From Ichthyophis bannanicus (Eukaryota; Chordata; Amphibia; Gymnophiona; Ichthyophiidae): a stretch of DNA of 64,000 nucleotides. The stretch's first letter is position 1. Each line of letters begins with the position of its first letter. The notes beneath the pieces were generated by a model, which was not told the DNA's origin, made no database searches, and was given only the letters and a program-made list of their open reading frames with translations. The DNA lies in contig CM066044.1 of assembly GCA_033557465.1 (NCBI GenBank), positions 188,782,184 to 188,846,183 on the forward strand. The letters run 5' to 3'. Made by a program: the position numbers and the translations under genes. Of this stretch, positions 20,961-32,660 are shown one piece after another.

Positions 20961-22534
20961 GGCTGATGCGGGGACTAGAAGGGAGTGGATGCTAGGTGGG
21001 GCTGGAACTAGAAGGGAGCTGATGTTGGGGGAGGATTAGAATGGGATGGAGCTGGGAGAGTGAAATGGAAAGGGGAAAAATATTTTGTGTGGGAGGGAAG
21101 ACAAATCTACATTTGGCCGGGTATTGGGAGAGTAAGTGGGGATTGAGGATGGAGGGGTAAAATTTGAGTGGATGAAATAGGAATGAGGAAAGAGCAAAAG
21201 GAGAAAGATTAGTATGTTAAAGCAGATGTAGAGAGAATGGAAAAAAACTAGAAGAGAGAAGAAAGGACAAATGGACAGCAGACGATGGAGAGTTAGCAGA
21301 AGACACGAAGAAACCAGAAGAAAGTGGCTGGAGCAATTGCAACTGAAAAAAAAATGCACAAAAGGTAGAAAAATATATCTTTATTTTGAATTTATTAACT
21401 GGTATATGTCTGCTCTGGGAAATGTGCATCATTAATGTCTGCGCTTTGTTTAGTACAAGAGGAAATTAATTTATAGTTTTATTTCTACAGTGTTGTTGTA
21501 CATTCCAAGTTTGACTTTTGGGGTTCCCAGTTTAATTATTGTCTTCCTGTTTCTAAATTGTGATTCCTTGTTTGGTGATGGTCTATGTTCTGCATGTGTA
21601 ACTGAGCTGAGGTATTCTGTTTACATAATTCCTATTTGACATTGCCACTTGTTCTCTTTCCCCAGTAGGTCATGTATTGTTATTCTCTGAAATGTATTGG
21701 TTTAATATTTGCAGTGTTTCCTTTTGATAGGTAGAGTAAGGTGCTTTGTGAATCCTGGTAGTGCTGTTAGGATACGGCGGGTTTGCTATGTGTTTAAATG
21801 GGCAGTGTTTGTAGTAGTTCATAATGTGCCTGGCGGTTGGCACTGGAGTATATAGTAATGTAGAAATCTTTTAGTCTTTCTTTATCCATACACTCATTAA
21901 GAGGCATGTTTACTAAAAGTTAGTGTATGGTAACATTATGCAAATATTTATGCAAATGAGGCCATGCATCGAGTCTCCGCACATGGCCCCGCACCCCCTT
22001 GGGCCGCCCCTGTCTGTGGGCAGAGCAGAGGTGGCACTCAGTGATAACTGGCCAGCGGCGATATTCAGCCGCTGCCTGGTTATTGCTAAACGGCGACCAT
22101 TAGGCATCTTAAAGGGTGGCCTAACTTTAGCTGAAGACGCTAACTGAGCCGTAGCTGATTATCACCACTGCCCGGTTAGCTTTTCTGCTATCTTACTGAT
22201 CCAGATATTACATTCTAGAGGCCGGATATGGTCCTGACATTGAATATCCGAATCTTAAGTTCAGTGGTGATGGCTAGCCACTGCTGGATATCGGGCCCTA
22301 TGCTTATAAATTTAGGCCTGCCATTCATTTACAGAGATTTACTTTGTGAACCTAATTTATAAGCCCAGTACTGAAATCTAACTCCCTCCCCTCAAATCCA
22401 CCCCTATTGCAACTCGCTTTTTATGCTCCTGAATTTATGGGTTTAGTGAAATTTTGTGCATAAATGTAGGCACTCAGCTCTCATAAATTTTCAAAGAGGC
22501 CAATTTAGGAGCATAGGGGGACATATTGAATGGT

Positions 22535-22925
22535 AGTGGCCAACGCTGTTAAAGCAACTGGCCATCACCAGTTCAACATGCCTAGATATTTATTGTCATG
22601 GTCATATCTGGTTTGGCTGGATAGCGATATTTAGCCACTGGCCGAATCGTTAAAATGGCTAAAGTTGGGACAGCCTTTTCTATCCTAACTCTAGCTGTTT
22701 TAGTTAGCTGGTAAGCGACTCAATATTGCCACTGATCGGCTAACTTATGTTGCCACCTCCACTCCACCCCTGGAATGCTCTGACTAGCTGGTTAGCATCG
22801 GGCATTCAGTTGGCCTAGGAAGGGATATTCAGCAGCTCAAACCTGGTATGTGCCACTGAATATCCCAGTCAGCGGGATTAACGCAGTTTGCATGTCTGAA
22901 AACTGTGTTAATCCTTTTGAATATG
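22535..22925. repeat. Dispersed repeat family B
   Basis: Contains AGTGGCCAACGCTGTTAAAG, GATAGCGATATTTAGCCACT and GCCACTGAATATCCCAGTC. It lies within the right arm of the long-inverted-repeat element. Confidence 0.55.
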
Positions 22926-23254
22926 CCCTCCATAACTCTCAAAGTAAGGAGCATAAATGCTTTCAATGCCAAGTCCTCTGGCTCCTAACTTTGGCTGAAA
23001 ATGGAACACAAATTTAGTAGCCTAACTTAGGAGCCTAAGTTTAGGGTCTCAGCTCTTTTTGAATTGTTTCCTGGCATGTCTGTGTTTGTGAACCTTGCAC
23101 GTTTAGAAGTGGTGGTTTTGAACAGCCTGTCTTCTTTATGATGTATGTGGGCACTTTTAGTTCAGTTTTCAAAGGAGAACCTGCATGTATTGCTTGCTTT
23201 TCAAAATGTGCCGCTACAATTTATGCAAGCCAAAAGTAACCACCTACTCTACAC

Positions 23255-23535
23255 CTTGTAGGAGCATTTTTCCAGTGCCTATTTGTACCTGGATCAGTTC
23301 TAAACTTGGTTGCAAAGGTCCTTGGCATTTCTGAAATGGTTTGGGAAGGTCTAAGTCCATTGCACCATTCCAGTTACACCTCCACCATGCCCCCTGCCTA
23401 CTTGGCCATCCCTACCCTGGAGACATCTTTAAAAGTCATTTGTATGGTTCCAGGGCCGTCTCCATGATTTGGATGTCTGAATGCACCTTTTCAGATGTCA
23501 AAAAAGCGACTAAGACTTAAAATGACCCCCATAGA
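23255..23535. repeat. Dispersed repeat family A, 3' part
   Basis: Matches 11450-11700: shared GGCATTTCTGAAATGG-like, CTCCACCATGCC and GATGTC-rich stretches, ending AAAATGACCCCCATAG. Confidence 0.55.
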
Positions 23536-23654
23536 GTACTGCTGATAATGCAAAGAACATCAGCTTGAATGCTGGAGAGTAGTCATCCCCTCCCCCACCC
23601 CACCCCACCCCTCCCCCCTTCCCACTGGCTGCTAGATATGGTGCATATAGTTTA

Positions 23655-24130
23655 ATTCAGTTCAGTTTATTAGTGTATGCTATACTGCTTTTCAGCTCAA
23701 TATCAATCAACACATAAAAATACACAAGTAAATTTTATTAAAACAATAATAAAAATAAATTAAATAAGAACTACTTAAAAACAGACTAGACAAACAGTCC
23801 AAGATATTTCATCATCCTCTGCTCTTAACCCACTACTCTCAAAAAAGGGTCATCTTTCAATTATTCTTGAATTGCGGCAGTGTACATTTTTTTCTAAACT
23901 ATAAGGGCGTAGCATTCCATAATACTAAAACATGATTTTAAGAAAGCTGCTCTGCAAGTTTTCTTAAAATGGATAGCAAGTGGTGAAGAAAGGTTAAATA
24001 AATAGGCACATTGTGAATGTCGTACTCGTAGTGGATTTGAAGACAATGGAAGTCCTTTCACAACCTAGAAATAGCTGGGCCCCTATGGATAATACATGCA
24101 AAAGGTGGTGAGTTATCAGCTATACCTCAT
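23655..24130 (-). mobile_element. L2-like LINE 3' end, antisense
   Basis: It starts with TTTATTAGTGTATGCTATAC, the reverse of an L2 tail. It continues with GCATTCCATAATACTAAAAC and ATGGAAGTCCTTTCACAACC, words typical of the antisense 3' coding and UTR region. No intact frame. Confidence 0.5.
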
Positions 24131-24859
24131 TTGCCACTCTCGCTACACTTTTGAGGAAGTTCACATTGCCTTCCAAAGCCAACGCAGTCATTATATAGCT
24201 GGTACCTACTGTATCACGGACAGACTGCTCTTGTAATTACGAGCTATTAGCCAGTATTTCTCTATACAATACCCAAACCACTGGCAAAGTTTTTCAAAGA
24301 GCATCAATTAGGCATGTTTTAACTTTGCAAGGAGAAGAACAGCTAGATAGGACCCAAGGGGAGAGAGAGACATTATGAGTCCCCAGACTGAAACAGCAAA
24401 TTTCAAAGAAGCTAACTGAGCCGTAGCTGATTATCACCACTGTCTGGTTAGCTTTGGACTGAACGGTTAGCTACTGGACTGAACGAGAACTGCAGAAAAT
24501 TTCCTAACCTTTACCATATAGATTTTTTTTGTTTGCCTTTTACCTTATACCTTAGAGATGCACATTTATGAGCATGCATTTGGTTCACTTGGGTGCCTAA
24601 AATGTTAAGGTGTATGAAGATCACTTATGTGCTCATATACCTATAAATTAATAAATTAATGAACAACTAAGTTGTGCTTTAAAAAGGTTAGGGACGGGTT
24701 TGCATTACATACATACTTTTGAAAAAGTCACCTATTTATGCATACATTAACTCTGACTTCTAATACTATACTGTGGACAGACCATTGCTTGATCTCCGTT
24801 TTTGGTCTTCCTCACCTGTGTTGGGTATTTGTTTTGGTGTCTCCTTTAGAAAGACAATA
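24131..24859. other. Mostly unannotated; family B fragment at 24405-24480
   Basis: AT-rich. The family B fragment reads GCTAACTGAGCCGTAGCTGA. Nothing else recognised. Confidence 0.4.
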
Positions 24860-25550
24860 GGGGTCATTCCGAACCGCAAATAGCAGGGATGGACATCCCG
24901 TTGGCATGTCCATCCCCGCTATTCGGCCCACTTTGCCAATGCAGACTAAGCTCCGCATATGAACAGGGAGTTTGTACAGGGAAGACAGACAGGGGTGGGA
25001 AAGGGACGGCGCGGATGCTGAGACAGGACGGTCTGTGGCCCCGAATGTACAGGGCCGATTCAGCTGTCACCCTATATGTCTGGGGCCGGCAGAAGGAACA
25101 GGGAACTTATTCCACCTCTGAGGTAAAATAAGTTCCCCTAGACGGGGGGAGACGGCAGGCCCGGGGTGCATCAAAGGGTGAAGGGGGCGCAGGAGATTCC
25201 CCACAGCCTGACCCTGGCCTTGTGAGGCCAGATCAGGGATTGGGCCGTGAGGAATGAATTAAGTCATCAATAGCCGGGGATTGCAGCTCCTGAATGGAGC
25301 CACGGTGCCACGGTAACCGGACGCTATGGCACCGCAGCTCCATTCAGGAGCCTTGACTGGGTTAGCCTGGTAGAGGCCTGTACATGCAGACTGAACGGGA
25401 CTGGGTCCAAGGCCTGCACATACAGGCCTAGTCACAATTCTGATCTTGTGGGGCTAGACGTGCCCCACGGGATCAGAATCGCGTCTGCCCTGTGCGTCTG
25501 ATTCCGATCGGGCGCACAGGGGCATGGACATCCTGTATAGAATGGGGCCC
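24860..25550. mobile_element. Palindrome-rich DNA element D1
   Basis: Starts GGGGTCATTCCGAACC and ends GTATAGAATGGGGCCC. Its sequence matches element D2 (51957-53431) in reverse orientation. Internal hairpins include CTCCTGAATGGAGC facing GCTCCATTCAGGAG (25289-25350) and GGGAACTTATTCCACCT facing AATAAGTTCCCC. AATA flanks both ends (24856-24859, 25551-25554), a possible target duplication. CpG-rich, no coding frame. Superfamily unknown; a PIF/Harbinger-like origin is possible. Confidence 0.65.
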
Positions 25551-25694
25551 AATAGCTCTTAAGAATCTTGATCTTGATATTTTCTTGAGCCACAGTGACT
25601 CTTTTCCATAGGACTTTCAGGACCAGTAGCGAAAGCATTAGGTTGGCATTTGGGATACTTTGCTGTCTGCTGCCATATATAAGGTGAACATGTT

Positions 25695-26105
25695 AAAGAA
25701 TATAGGGCCCTATGACTAGCGTGATTACAGCGACTAGCGCTAGCGAAGAGATAACCTGGATATTCAATGCCAGGGCCATATTCAGTCACCGGCATTGAAT
25801 ATATGGATTTGCCGCACAGCCTCCACTGCTGCAGAAGCTAACCGGGCAGTGGCGATATTGAGCTCCCACAGGTAAAGATAGCTTTTGCTGGGCCTATCTT
25901 TATCCATGGGTCATTAACCGGGCAGCAGTGCAGTATTGCCATTGCCCATTTAGCGATGGGTGCTACGTCCGCTTCGCCCCTGAACACTCACGACGTGCCC
26001 CGATGCTACATGGTCAGCATCGGGGCATGCAGCAGCATTAATCGGGGATATTCAGCGTCAATAACTGTGTTAGTGCAGCTGAATATCTCCTTTGAATATC
26101 GAGCC
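25695..26105. repeat. Dispersed repeat family B
   Basis: Begins TAGGGCCCTATGACTAGC, ends CCTTTGAATATCGAGCCC. It holds AACCTGGATATTCAATGCCA and GCCCCGATGCTACATGGTCA. The GGGCYC-ATATTCAA-type ends are roughly inverted, hinting at a TIR element. Confidence 0.6.
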
Positions 26106-26389
26106 CATAGTTTATAGTTTATTAAAACTTGATATATGGCCTATATGCTATTAAACCACCAAAATCTTGTCCGTGGTACCACCAGGGACTATGGCTTCTC
26201 AAGAGGCAATTGTGTAATGCTGAGAGCAGCTGGCATAAAACACACACTATACTATTGCCCTAACCAAATATAAGAACCTAGCACTGTCGTATAAACAGTC
26301 ACTATCTGCAGATAAGAGGGACTATTTTTGCTCTCTTTTGCAGAAGGATCTTATCTCTCCTACACTTTTTTAGCTATTGTGCTGAGCTA
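26106..26389. other. No recognisable feature
   Basis: A short AT-rich interval. TTTATAGTTTATTAAAACTT at its start may be the reverse of an L2 tail. Confidence 0.35.
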
Positions 26390-28775
26390 AGTGGTCTTCT
26401 GAGCCAATCACTTCTGTGCTCTCAGCAGATCAGCTGGCTCAGGGATTCGTGAATAAGATAGACACTGTCCATTCATTGCTTATTTCTATGGGCCTTTCTC
26501 AAGGTGCCCCTATCCTTTTTCCTTTCTCTGGGACACGGGATTTCACCTCTGTTGTCTTGTTTGACTTTCATCTTCTCTCTCCGTTTGAGGTGTCTAAGGT
26601 TGTAGCCTCCTTGAGGCTGTCATTGATTATGACTGTTGAAGGCATTTTTGGACCCATTTCTCCATAATTTGCATGTTATTGTCACATCTTCTCTTTCTTA
26701 TGGTCACTTTCTGTCAGCATGGAAGCAGGGACTTGTTCACCTCATACTTAAGGACCTCAAATCAGATTGATCCCTTGTTTACAGCTATCATCCAATTTCC
26801 ACTTTCCCCTTTGTTTCCAAGGTTGTTGAGAAATTGTAGTGGGCCAATTGACAGGCTTTTTGTAAGGCATTTATGTATTTCACTCTAGGCAGACTGCTTT
26901 TCTACACATCATTGCACTGAGCGAACCCTGTTGAGTCTGGTAGCTTATGTTGGACTTGCTCTGGATGGAGGGAAAGAGGTCTTCCTTTCTAATTTGTACC
27001 TCTCTGCCGCATTTGATTTGGTGGACCATTCCTTATTACTTCCGCATCTTTCTGAGTTCCGAATCTCTGAAATAATTCTATCATGGTTTCTGTCCTATTT
27101 TGCTAATAGACCCTTTGTTATACTTTGGTCTGGCTCCCCCTTTTCTCCAGCTGCATTGCCTTGTGGTGCTCCATAGGGTTCTGTGTTAGGCCCTCTTCTT
27201 TTTAAGGATTAATAGCACCACTTGCACTTCTGATTGAATCTTTGGGATTCTCATTTTGCATACATGTCGACAACTTTCAGCTATTGACTGTTGTGGGTTC
27301 CCTATCTCCTGTGTTTCTTTCTGATACAACACTGAAACTGCACTGCATAGCCACTTGGCTGTCTTCAAACAGCTTAATGCTTAATTTCACTAAGACAGAT
27401 ACCATGTTTTTATCACAGGCTTGCTCTCCTTCCTTGATCTGAATGTTGATGGTCATATAAGAAGAACTCCGAGAATCCTAGGTGTTATATTGGATGATCA
27501 TCTCAGCTTTGACCTGCATATCTCCTCTGTTCACTTTGACAATTGTGGGCAGCTTGTTCTCTTTTAAATAGGAGCGTGCTGCGAATTCTCATTCATGCAT
27601 TCATTATCAGCTGTTTGGACTACTGTAATTTATTGCTTCTAGAAATTAGATCCTCACAATTGAGGTGCATGCAAGTAATCCAAAACACCTCGGTTAAGAT
27701 GTTGCATGGGGCTAAAAATATGACCCTGTCACCCCCCTTCTTAAAGAACAACACAAGTTCCAATAGTTTACAGGCTTTCCCTTAAAATCCTAGTAATTAT
27801 CTATTAGGTGTGTTTTATACTGGCCTGCTGAAATTCCTGTCCAGCTCCTTGATTCCTTTTCTCACAGCACAATTTCTTGGTGGTACCCCCTCATTGTGAT
27901 ATCCACCTTGGGAGCACAAGGTGCTCTTGCTTCAGCGTCGTTGCCCCCTCTACATGGAATAGTCTCCCTCCTGACATCTGACTTGAGTCTTCTTTTAAGC
28001 AATTTAAGCGGGTCTTTTACTAAAGGGTACCAGCTCATAGGGCTTGTTTTGCACACGCTGAAGACATGCTGGGACACACGCTGTCAGTCAGTGCAGGATC
28101 ATTCCCGTGCTAACTGTGCAACCCATGTTAAGGTCACGAGTAGGCAGGTTGGGGTGGGGAGTGGGCGTGGTAAACTCTGTGAAGTTTGCGTAGGGTACAT
28201 ACCGCGTGCTAGCTACGTTCTGTGTGATTTGCACTGGTTCACCTAATGCCACCTCAATAAGTGGAGTAAAGTGCATCCGTGCTAATGTGATGTGCTTTAA
28301 GGGAAAGTGCTAGTGTTAGCTGTCAGGGAAATGCTTTCCACAATCCTGACAGTTAACATGGTGGTGTTGCATCTAACGTGCCATAGTTTCAGTGCTTTTG
28401 GTGCGTTAGGAGCAACACCATAGCACCAGTTAGTAAAAGACCCCCTAAGTCTTTGTAAAAGACCTGCTCATTTTAAATAGGCTTTTCCAGGGTCCTGCTT
28501 ATTGCTGAGGTTATCTTTTATAGTTTGTTTTTCCTCTGTTGGCGGGCTGGGGCCGCACTGTTTGACACTTGTCCTCCTTTCCCTACTGTTTCTCAGCATC
28601 TTTGGCATACATTGTAACCTCGACCCCCTTACAGTGTCTCCCGGTGTAGTCTGTTTCCTTGTTCGTATTGTGTGGTGTTATGCTTATTGCTCCTTATTAG
28701 TTTTGGTTCTGTAAATCATTTAGATTTCCTGATGTTCTGTGGAATATCAAATTATTAAATCTAAATATATAAATG
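26390..28775 (+). mobile_element. L2-like LINE, heavily mutated (split by MITE)
   Basis: Plus-strand fragments of L2-type reverse transcriptase: NLYLSAAFDLVDHSLLLPHL (about 26990-27050), ILSWFLSYFANRPF, then WLSSNSLMLNFTKTDTMFLS (27355-27415), and IISCLDYCNLLLLEIRSSQL (27604-27664). Each is in a separate short frame. The catalytic YADD region is altered to HVDN-like sequence near 27265. A MITE (28010-28444) splits the 3' coding region between CAATTTAAG and TCTTTGTAAAAGACCTGC. The 3' end lies near 28700-28775 (TCAAATTATTAAATCTAAAT). Confidence 0.75.
28010..28444 (-). mobile_element. TIR-bearing MITE, copy B
   Basis: Ends CGGGTCTTTTACTAAAG and, read inward from the right, GGGGGTCTTTTACTAAC. 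TTAAG (28005-28009) and CTAAG (28445-28449) flank it. It is reversed relative to copy A at 17836 and inserted in an L2-like LINE, so it is younger than that copy. Confidence 0.75.
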
Positions 28776-29060
28776 AAAGCGCAAGGTTTCCCTTGCGTAG
28801 TTTTCAAAGTAGAAGCATGCACACACTTTAGCTTTGAAAATATAGCCAGTTACATACGGGGTGGCCCAAAAAAAGTGAGAATATCTCGTAAATTAAAAGC
28901 TTAAATAGTTTACTTATTTACCTTTTTTAGCTATATAACGTCTTTATTTCGACAATTTCCGGTCGCCATCTTTTTTTTAAAATTTGTCAATGGTTTACAT
29001 CTGTCTTTTTGGATTTTTAAATAACTTATATGCTACAAGATGTTCTCACTTTTTTTGGAC

Positions 29061-31290
29061 CAAACCATGGATTGCAATGGAAGGAAACCGTTTATTCAAT
29101 TAAAAGAACCAGCCAAGGCCCGACACAGGCCATGTTTCGCAACACCTTCTTCAGGGGCTAAATTGGCTAAACACAAAATATGAAACAAAATTACATTAAC
29201 ATAATATAAATTATTATAGAAAAGGACTGAGAACAATTTATAATGCACAAAAACAAGAAAAATAAATAAATAAATAAGCAAAAAATAGATAAAATATATA
29301 AATACCATAAATTAGCACGCTTAAAACACAAATCGGAACTACAGATGAAGAGAATGTAAGATTAAAAACGAACATGCAAATAAACTCATAATAAAAATAT
29401 GGGTTCTCATAAATAAAATCATACATACATACATATTTGTTGCAATAAATACATAATAAAAAAAATATATATATATCATAGTAAAAAATATATGTATGTG
29501 GATGAACCTATGACCTACTAGGAGTGTGACAACAAAATGGCAAGCAAAAGGGCATCCAAACTAAAGAAATGGGAACAAACATATAAACAGACATGTGTTC
29601 ATGGATAAAATAATAAATAAATTAATAAATGTAAAATGTTTATAATAAACCCCAAAAGGTGATTACCAGTGTGTATTTTTAAAAGAAAACGTACTTAAAA
29701 AAGAGAAATAAAAAATAAAAATGAGAAATTAAAAAGAGACCAATAAGAATTGCATTACGTGCCTGTCTTATGAACTTCTACCTGATATCTTGATGGATGT
29801 TCAAGGAGATCTAATCCAAGTGGTGCAAAATTGCTACCAAACCACGATGTCAGATGATTAGAATAGTAACACCATAGGGGGTATTATTAAAAAGATTTGG
29901 TAATTGATTAATAATCCTGCAACCAACCTACCATGAAGTACATGACTATTAAAGTGATATGAAATTGTTAATAAAAATTAATACATTATAGCTTAATTGG
30001 CATATTATTGTAAAAGGGACACATAAGTGAATTAGGAATTACAAGGAAACTCAGTAACCCCACTTATAGTAAATGACCATAGTTAAAAGTACTCAAATCG
30101 CATCTGAGATATGCAATTGTATAACTGTAATACGAACTGAGGGGAAAAACCTTTTATCTAAACTATGTATTAAATTTGTGCACACCGTGCCGGTATTAAA
30201 AATATCAATCTGAGGGGATTATCATGGCAGGTATGGGAATCACCATGCGGTGGGGAGTACCAAAATATATACATGTCAAAATTATGACCAACTGTGAATG
30301 ATACTAAAAAACTGATAGAAAATGCATATGAATTTATACTCACTCAAACAGCCGAAGCCGAGGAACCCTAAGATTGTGTATAGATATTGTGCCGGCCGGT
30401 TAAACATAATAAATATGAAATAAGATCACAGTCAAGACACGTCCAAGAACAGCCGTCTGGTAACATATAAAACAAACCACGAAAACGTGGCGTAAAACCA
30501 CCTATTCTCCTATGTTTAAAATCCATACCAAAAAGTGCTGTTGCAACTGGGTCAGTGTGTTTAAAGCAAAGGCTTTAAGACAAAATACACATACATAAAA
30601 CATATGCAAAATTAATCCATACTCACGGGTTGTAGAAACCAACTTACTAAAAACCTTATTGCTGTTCACATTAAACGCGGCATAGCAAGCATAGCAATTG
30701 CGCTACTCCTTCATTCAATATTAAAAAACGCCAGCGCATGCGCTCAACAATAATTTGTAGTAGCAGTGGACAACGTGAAAACGTAATATGTAAATGACCC
30801 ATGAGACTGAAAAGATGAAACAAAACCAGGGTAAAGAATGAGTATATTTATACATTTCAAACTGCCCTTATAAATGTTCAAAAATGAAAGTTCAGAATAA
30901 AAATACCGATGAATAAGATAAGATAAGAACATCTCGGGATGATACGATACTCCCCATAAATGAAACGATCCTTATAATAGGGGCATATAAATATCAACAA
31001 ATTAAAACCAGCCTTCAAATAAAGGATGCGATCCCGATTATCTAAGCGTGCACCCAGCAAAAAACCAAAACATAAAAAAACCAACCATGAAAAAACACAT
31101 GAAAACCACTATGTGTTCTCCATTATTAAAGTAAAAAAGGGGAGGTGTGAATGAAGAAGGTGTTGCGAAACACGGCCTGTGTCGGGCCTTGGCTGGTTCT
31201 TTTAATCGAATAAACGGTTTCCTTCCATTGCAATCCACGGTTTGGTCTGGTTTCTGTTATTGCACGTGGATAAGTGCTTTCTTGTTGGAC
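29061..31290. mobile_element. Element E1, Penelope-like/retrozyme-like, inverted ends
   Basis: Inserted in the right end of a mariner-type MITE with a 17-bp target duplication TCTCACTTTTTTTGGAC (29044-29060; TCTCACTTTTTTTGGGC at 31291-31307). Its ends are inverted copies of each other (about 29061-29185 and 31140-31242), from CATGGATTGCAATGGAAGG to GAAGAAGGTGTTGCG. The right side extends about 50 bp beyond the inverted repeat, and the corresponding extension is on the left in E2. Each arm carries a hammerhead-ribozyme-like motif. The 1.9-kb interior is AT-rich; I see no RT or GIY-YIG frame. Assignment to Penelope-like elements is inference from the motif, the inverted ends and the long target duplication. 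Confidence 0.6.
29117..29160 (-). ncRNA. Hammerhead-ribozyme-like motif, E1 left arm
   Basis: On the minus strand: a possible stem I strand GCCC, the core CTGAAGA (fits CUGANGA), AGGTGTTGC, the core GAAA, a stem III CATGGCCTGTG, the cleavage triplet GTC, then GGGCC, which pairs with the first GCCC. All core positions fit a type I hammerhead. The weak point is stem II: AGGTGTTGC makes at best one or two pairs. Activity is not established. Confidence 0.5.
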
Positions 31291-31316
31291 TCTCACTTTT
31301 TTTGGGCCACCCTGTA

Positions 31317-31727
31317 TATGTGCCTAGTTTTTATTTTTGTGTACTATCATAAAATTATCTAGAGAGCACCAGATATCAGCATTATATATCCATTGATGGC
31401 ATCGAACTTTGGTGAAATTTTGTGCCAGCTGAATTGCTACATAAAAGGGTTCCTTCAGAAGCTCTGTTTGAGATTGCCTGTGTATAATTAGGCAATATAT
31501 ATGTGTGAATTGCATCCATGTGTAAGGGGCCAGTTTAGAAAAGGCTCCTTTTACACATGGATACCCATACTATGTGGAAAGTAGATGGGAGCGTGTTGGG
31601 GGCATGACCTGGGCAGGACAAAAATCTACATGTGTATTCCTCATTTCATAAAAGAAATGCATATGTACTGTAAGATGAAAATTGCCCAGGTGCAGATTTA
31701 TATCTGCTCCCTGGCAGGGATTTTCTT
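31317..31727. other. Unannotated, one small hairpin
   Basis: At 31514-31559 CCATGTGTAAGGGGCC faces GGCTCCTTTTACACATGG as an imperfect inverted repeat. Nothing else recognised. Confidence 0.45.
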
Positions 31728-31868
31728 TTGTGTCGTCAAGTCAATGCTCCTGACGACCTAGCAGCCCCTGGGTTTTCTTGGCAAGATATGACCGGAAGTA
31801 GATTGTCAGGCATTTTCTTCCGAGACAATGAAGGGTAAAGTGACTTGCCCAAGGTCACATGTGGAATG
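31728..31868 (-). mobile_element. SINE fragment
   Basis: Shares CCCTGGGTTTTCTTGGCAAG, GGAAGTAGATTG and AAAGTGACTTGCCCAAGGTC with the copy at 1480. It lacks the tRNA-like head. Confidence 0.75.
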
Positions 31869-31979
31869 CTGGTACTTACACGTGCAGTCTGCTGGGTTCC
31901 CCCCCATCAGTTTTTCCCACATATATATTTCTGAAATGGCCCTTCCCGCTGTATGTTGGTGTGTATTTTAGAAATGACT

Positions 31980-32112
31980 CTATGCTAAACAAAGGCATGG
32001 GGAGGGGTGACCTGCACAGAGCGGCAGGTGCACCTACTCTTGCCACCTTGCTGGGCAGACTAGATGGACGATGATGGTCTTTATCTGCCGTCATATACTA
32101 TATTACTATGTT
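31980..32112 (+). mobile_element. CR1 3' end fragment
   Basis: Contains AAACAAAGGCATGGGGAG, GGGCAGACTAGATGGACG and TATACTATATTACTATG, as at 9595-9735. Confidence 0.8.
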
Positions 32113-32394
32113 TAGCAGAGCTGTTCTTAAAAGACCATCAGAACTGAGTATGTCCTGATCTCCATGTTCTGTCGTCACATGAAGTACAATAGATTAGCAT
32201 TTTGGAAGCACTGTGAAGAAAAAGAATACCTGGTAACTTATGCAGTAACAGACCAGGAGAGTAGAAATTTCATGAAACATTTGCTACTGTTTCTGCCCAA
32301 TGCAAAAATATTTCTCCAGATTAAATAAAAAAGATGAACAGTGGGGGACATTTTCAAAGCCAGTTAGGCATTTTGCAGACCTGCACACTCTGTG

Positions 32395-32660
32395 GAATAT
32401 TCAGCGGCACTAACACCCCGATGCTAGCCCGTTATCCCAAAGCGGCGAACGTTAGGCACCTGAAAGGCTCACTGACTTTTACTGCTGAAGTTAATTGAGC
32501 AGCGGCTGAATATCACCACTGCCTGGTTAGTTTTGTGCCACCAACCCAGATATTGAATGCTAGGGGCTGGATATGGCCCCGGCATAGACTATCCAGGTGC
32601 AAAGTTCAGCAGCAATAACTAGCCACTATACTCCACCGCTGAATATCCCCCAGTATTTTT
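32395..32660. repeat. Dispersed repeat family B
   Basis: Contains AATATTCAGCGGCACTAACA, GCAGCGGCTGAATATCACCA and CCACCGCTGAATATCCCCCA. Confidence 0.6.

Larger units (their letters stand above)
19912..22012. mobile_element. hAT-type non-autonomous element 2
   Basis: Flanked by 8-bp duplications TCTGGGGG (19904-19911) and TCTGTGGG (22013-22020), one mismatch. The left end is CAAGGCCGGCCCGTCCATTG; the right end read inward is CAGGGGCGGCCCAAGGG. A subterminal hairpin uses AGAATGTTGTTTG facing CAAACAACATTCT (19938-19991). The interior repeats the plan of element 1: palindrome (20005-20412), G-rich array (20415-20960) and the conserved 3' segment (20960-21955). No transposase frame is present. Confidence 0.85.
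19800..22290. repeat. Family B copy split by hAT element 2
   Basis: The left piece (19800-19903) and right piece (22021-22290) are joined when hAT element 2 is removed. The right piece has GGCGATATTCAGCCGCTGCC, AACTGAGCCGTAGCTGATTA and CACTGCTGGATATCGGGCCC. The same words occur at 24405-24480 and 32395-32660. Confidence 0.6.
18936..23070. mobile_element. Long-inverted-repeat element with nested insertions
   Basis: Segments on the left (18936-19030 and 19440-19790) match segments on the right (22270-22530 and 22930-23060) in reverse orientation. Examples are GCTCATAAATTGGCC against GGCCAATTTAGGAGC, and AATGGCAGTTCTAAATTTAT against ATAAATTTAGGCCTGCCATT. A sub-palindrome built on AATTTTCAGCTGAAAATT occurs at 19632-19650 and 19756-19774. 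Between and within the arms sit family-B repeats and hAT element 2. Its exact ends and class are not resolved. Confidence 0.55.
28857..31314. mobile_element. Mariner-type MITE interrupted by element E1
   Basis: Left end CGGGGTGGCCCAAAAAAAGT; right end read inward CAGGGTGGCCCAAAAAAAGT. TA flanks both sides (28855-28856, 31315-31316), as for Tc1/mariner elements. Without element E1 (29061-31290) and its target duplication the MITE is only about 210 bp. No transposase. Confidence 0.82.
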
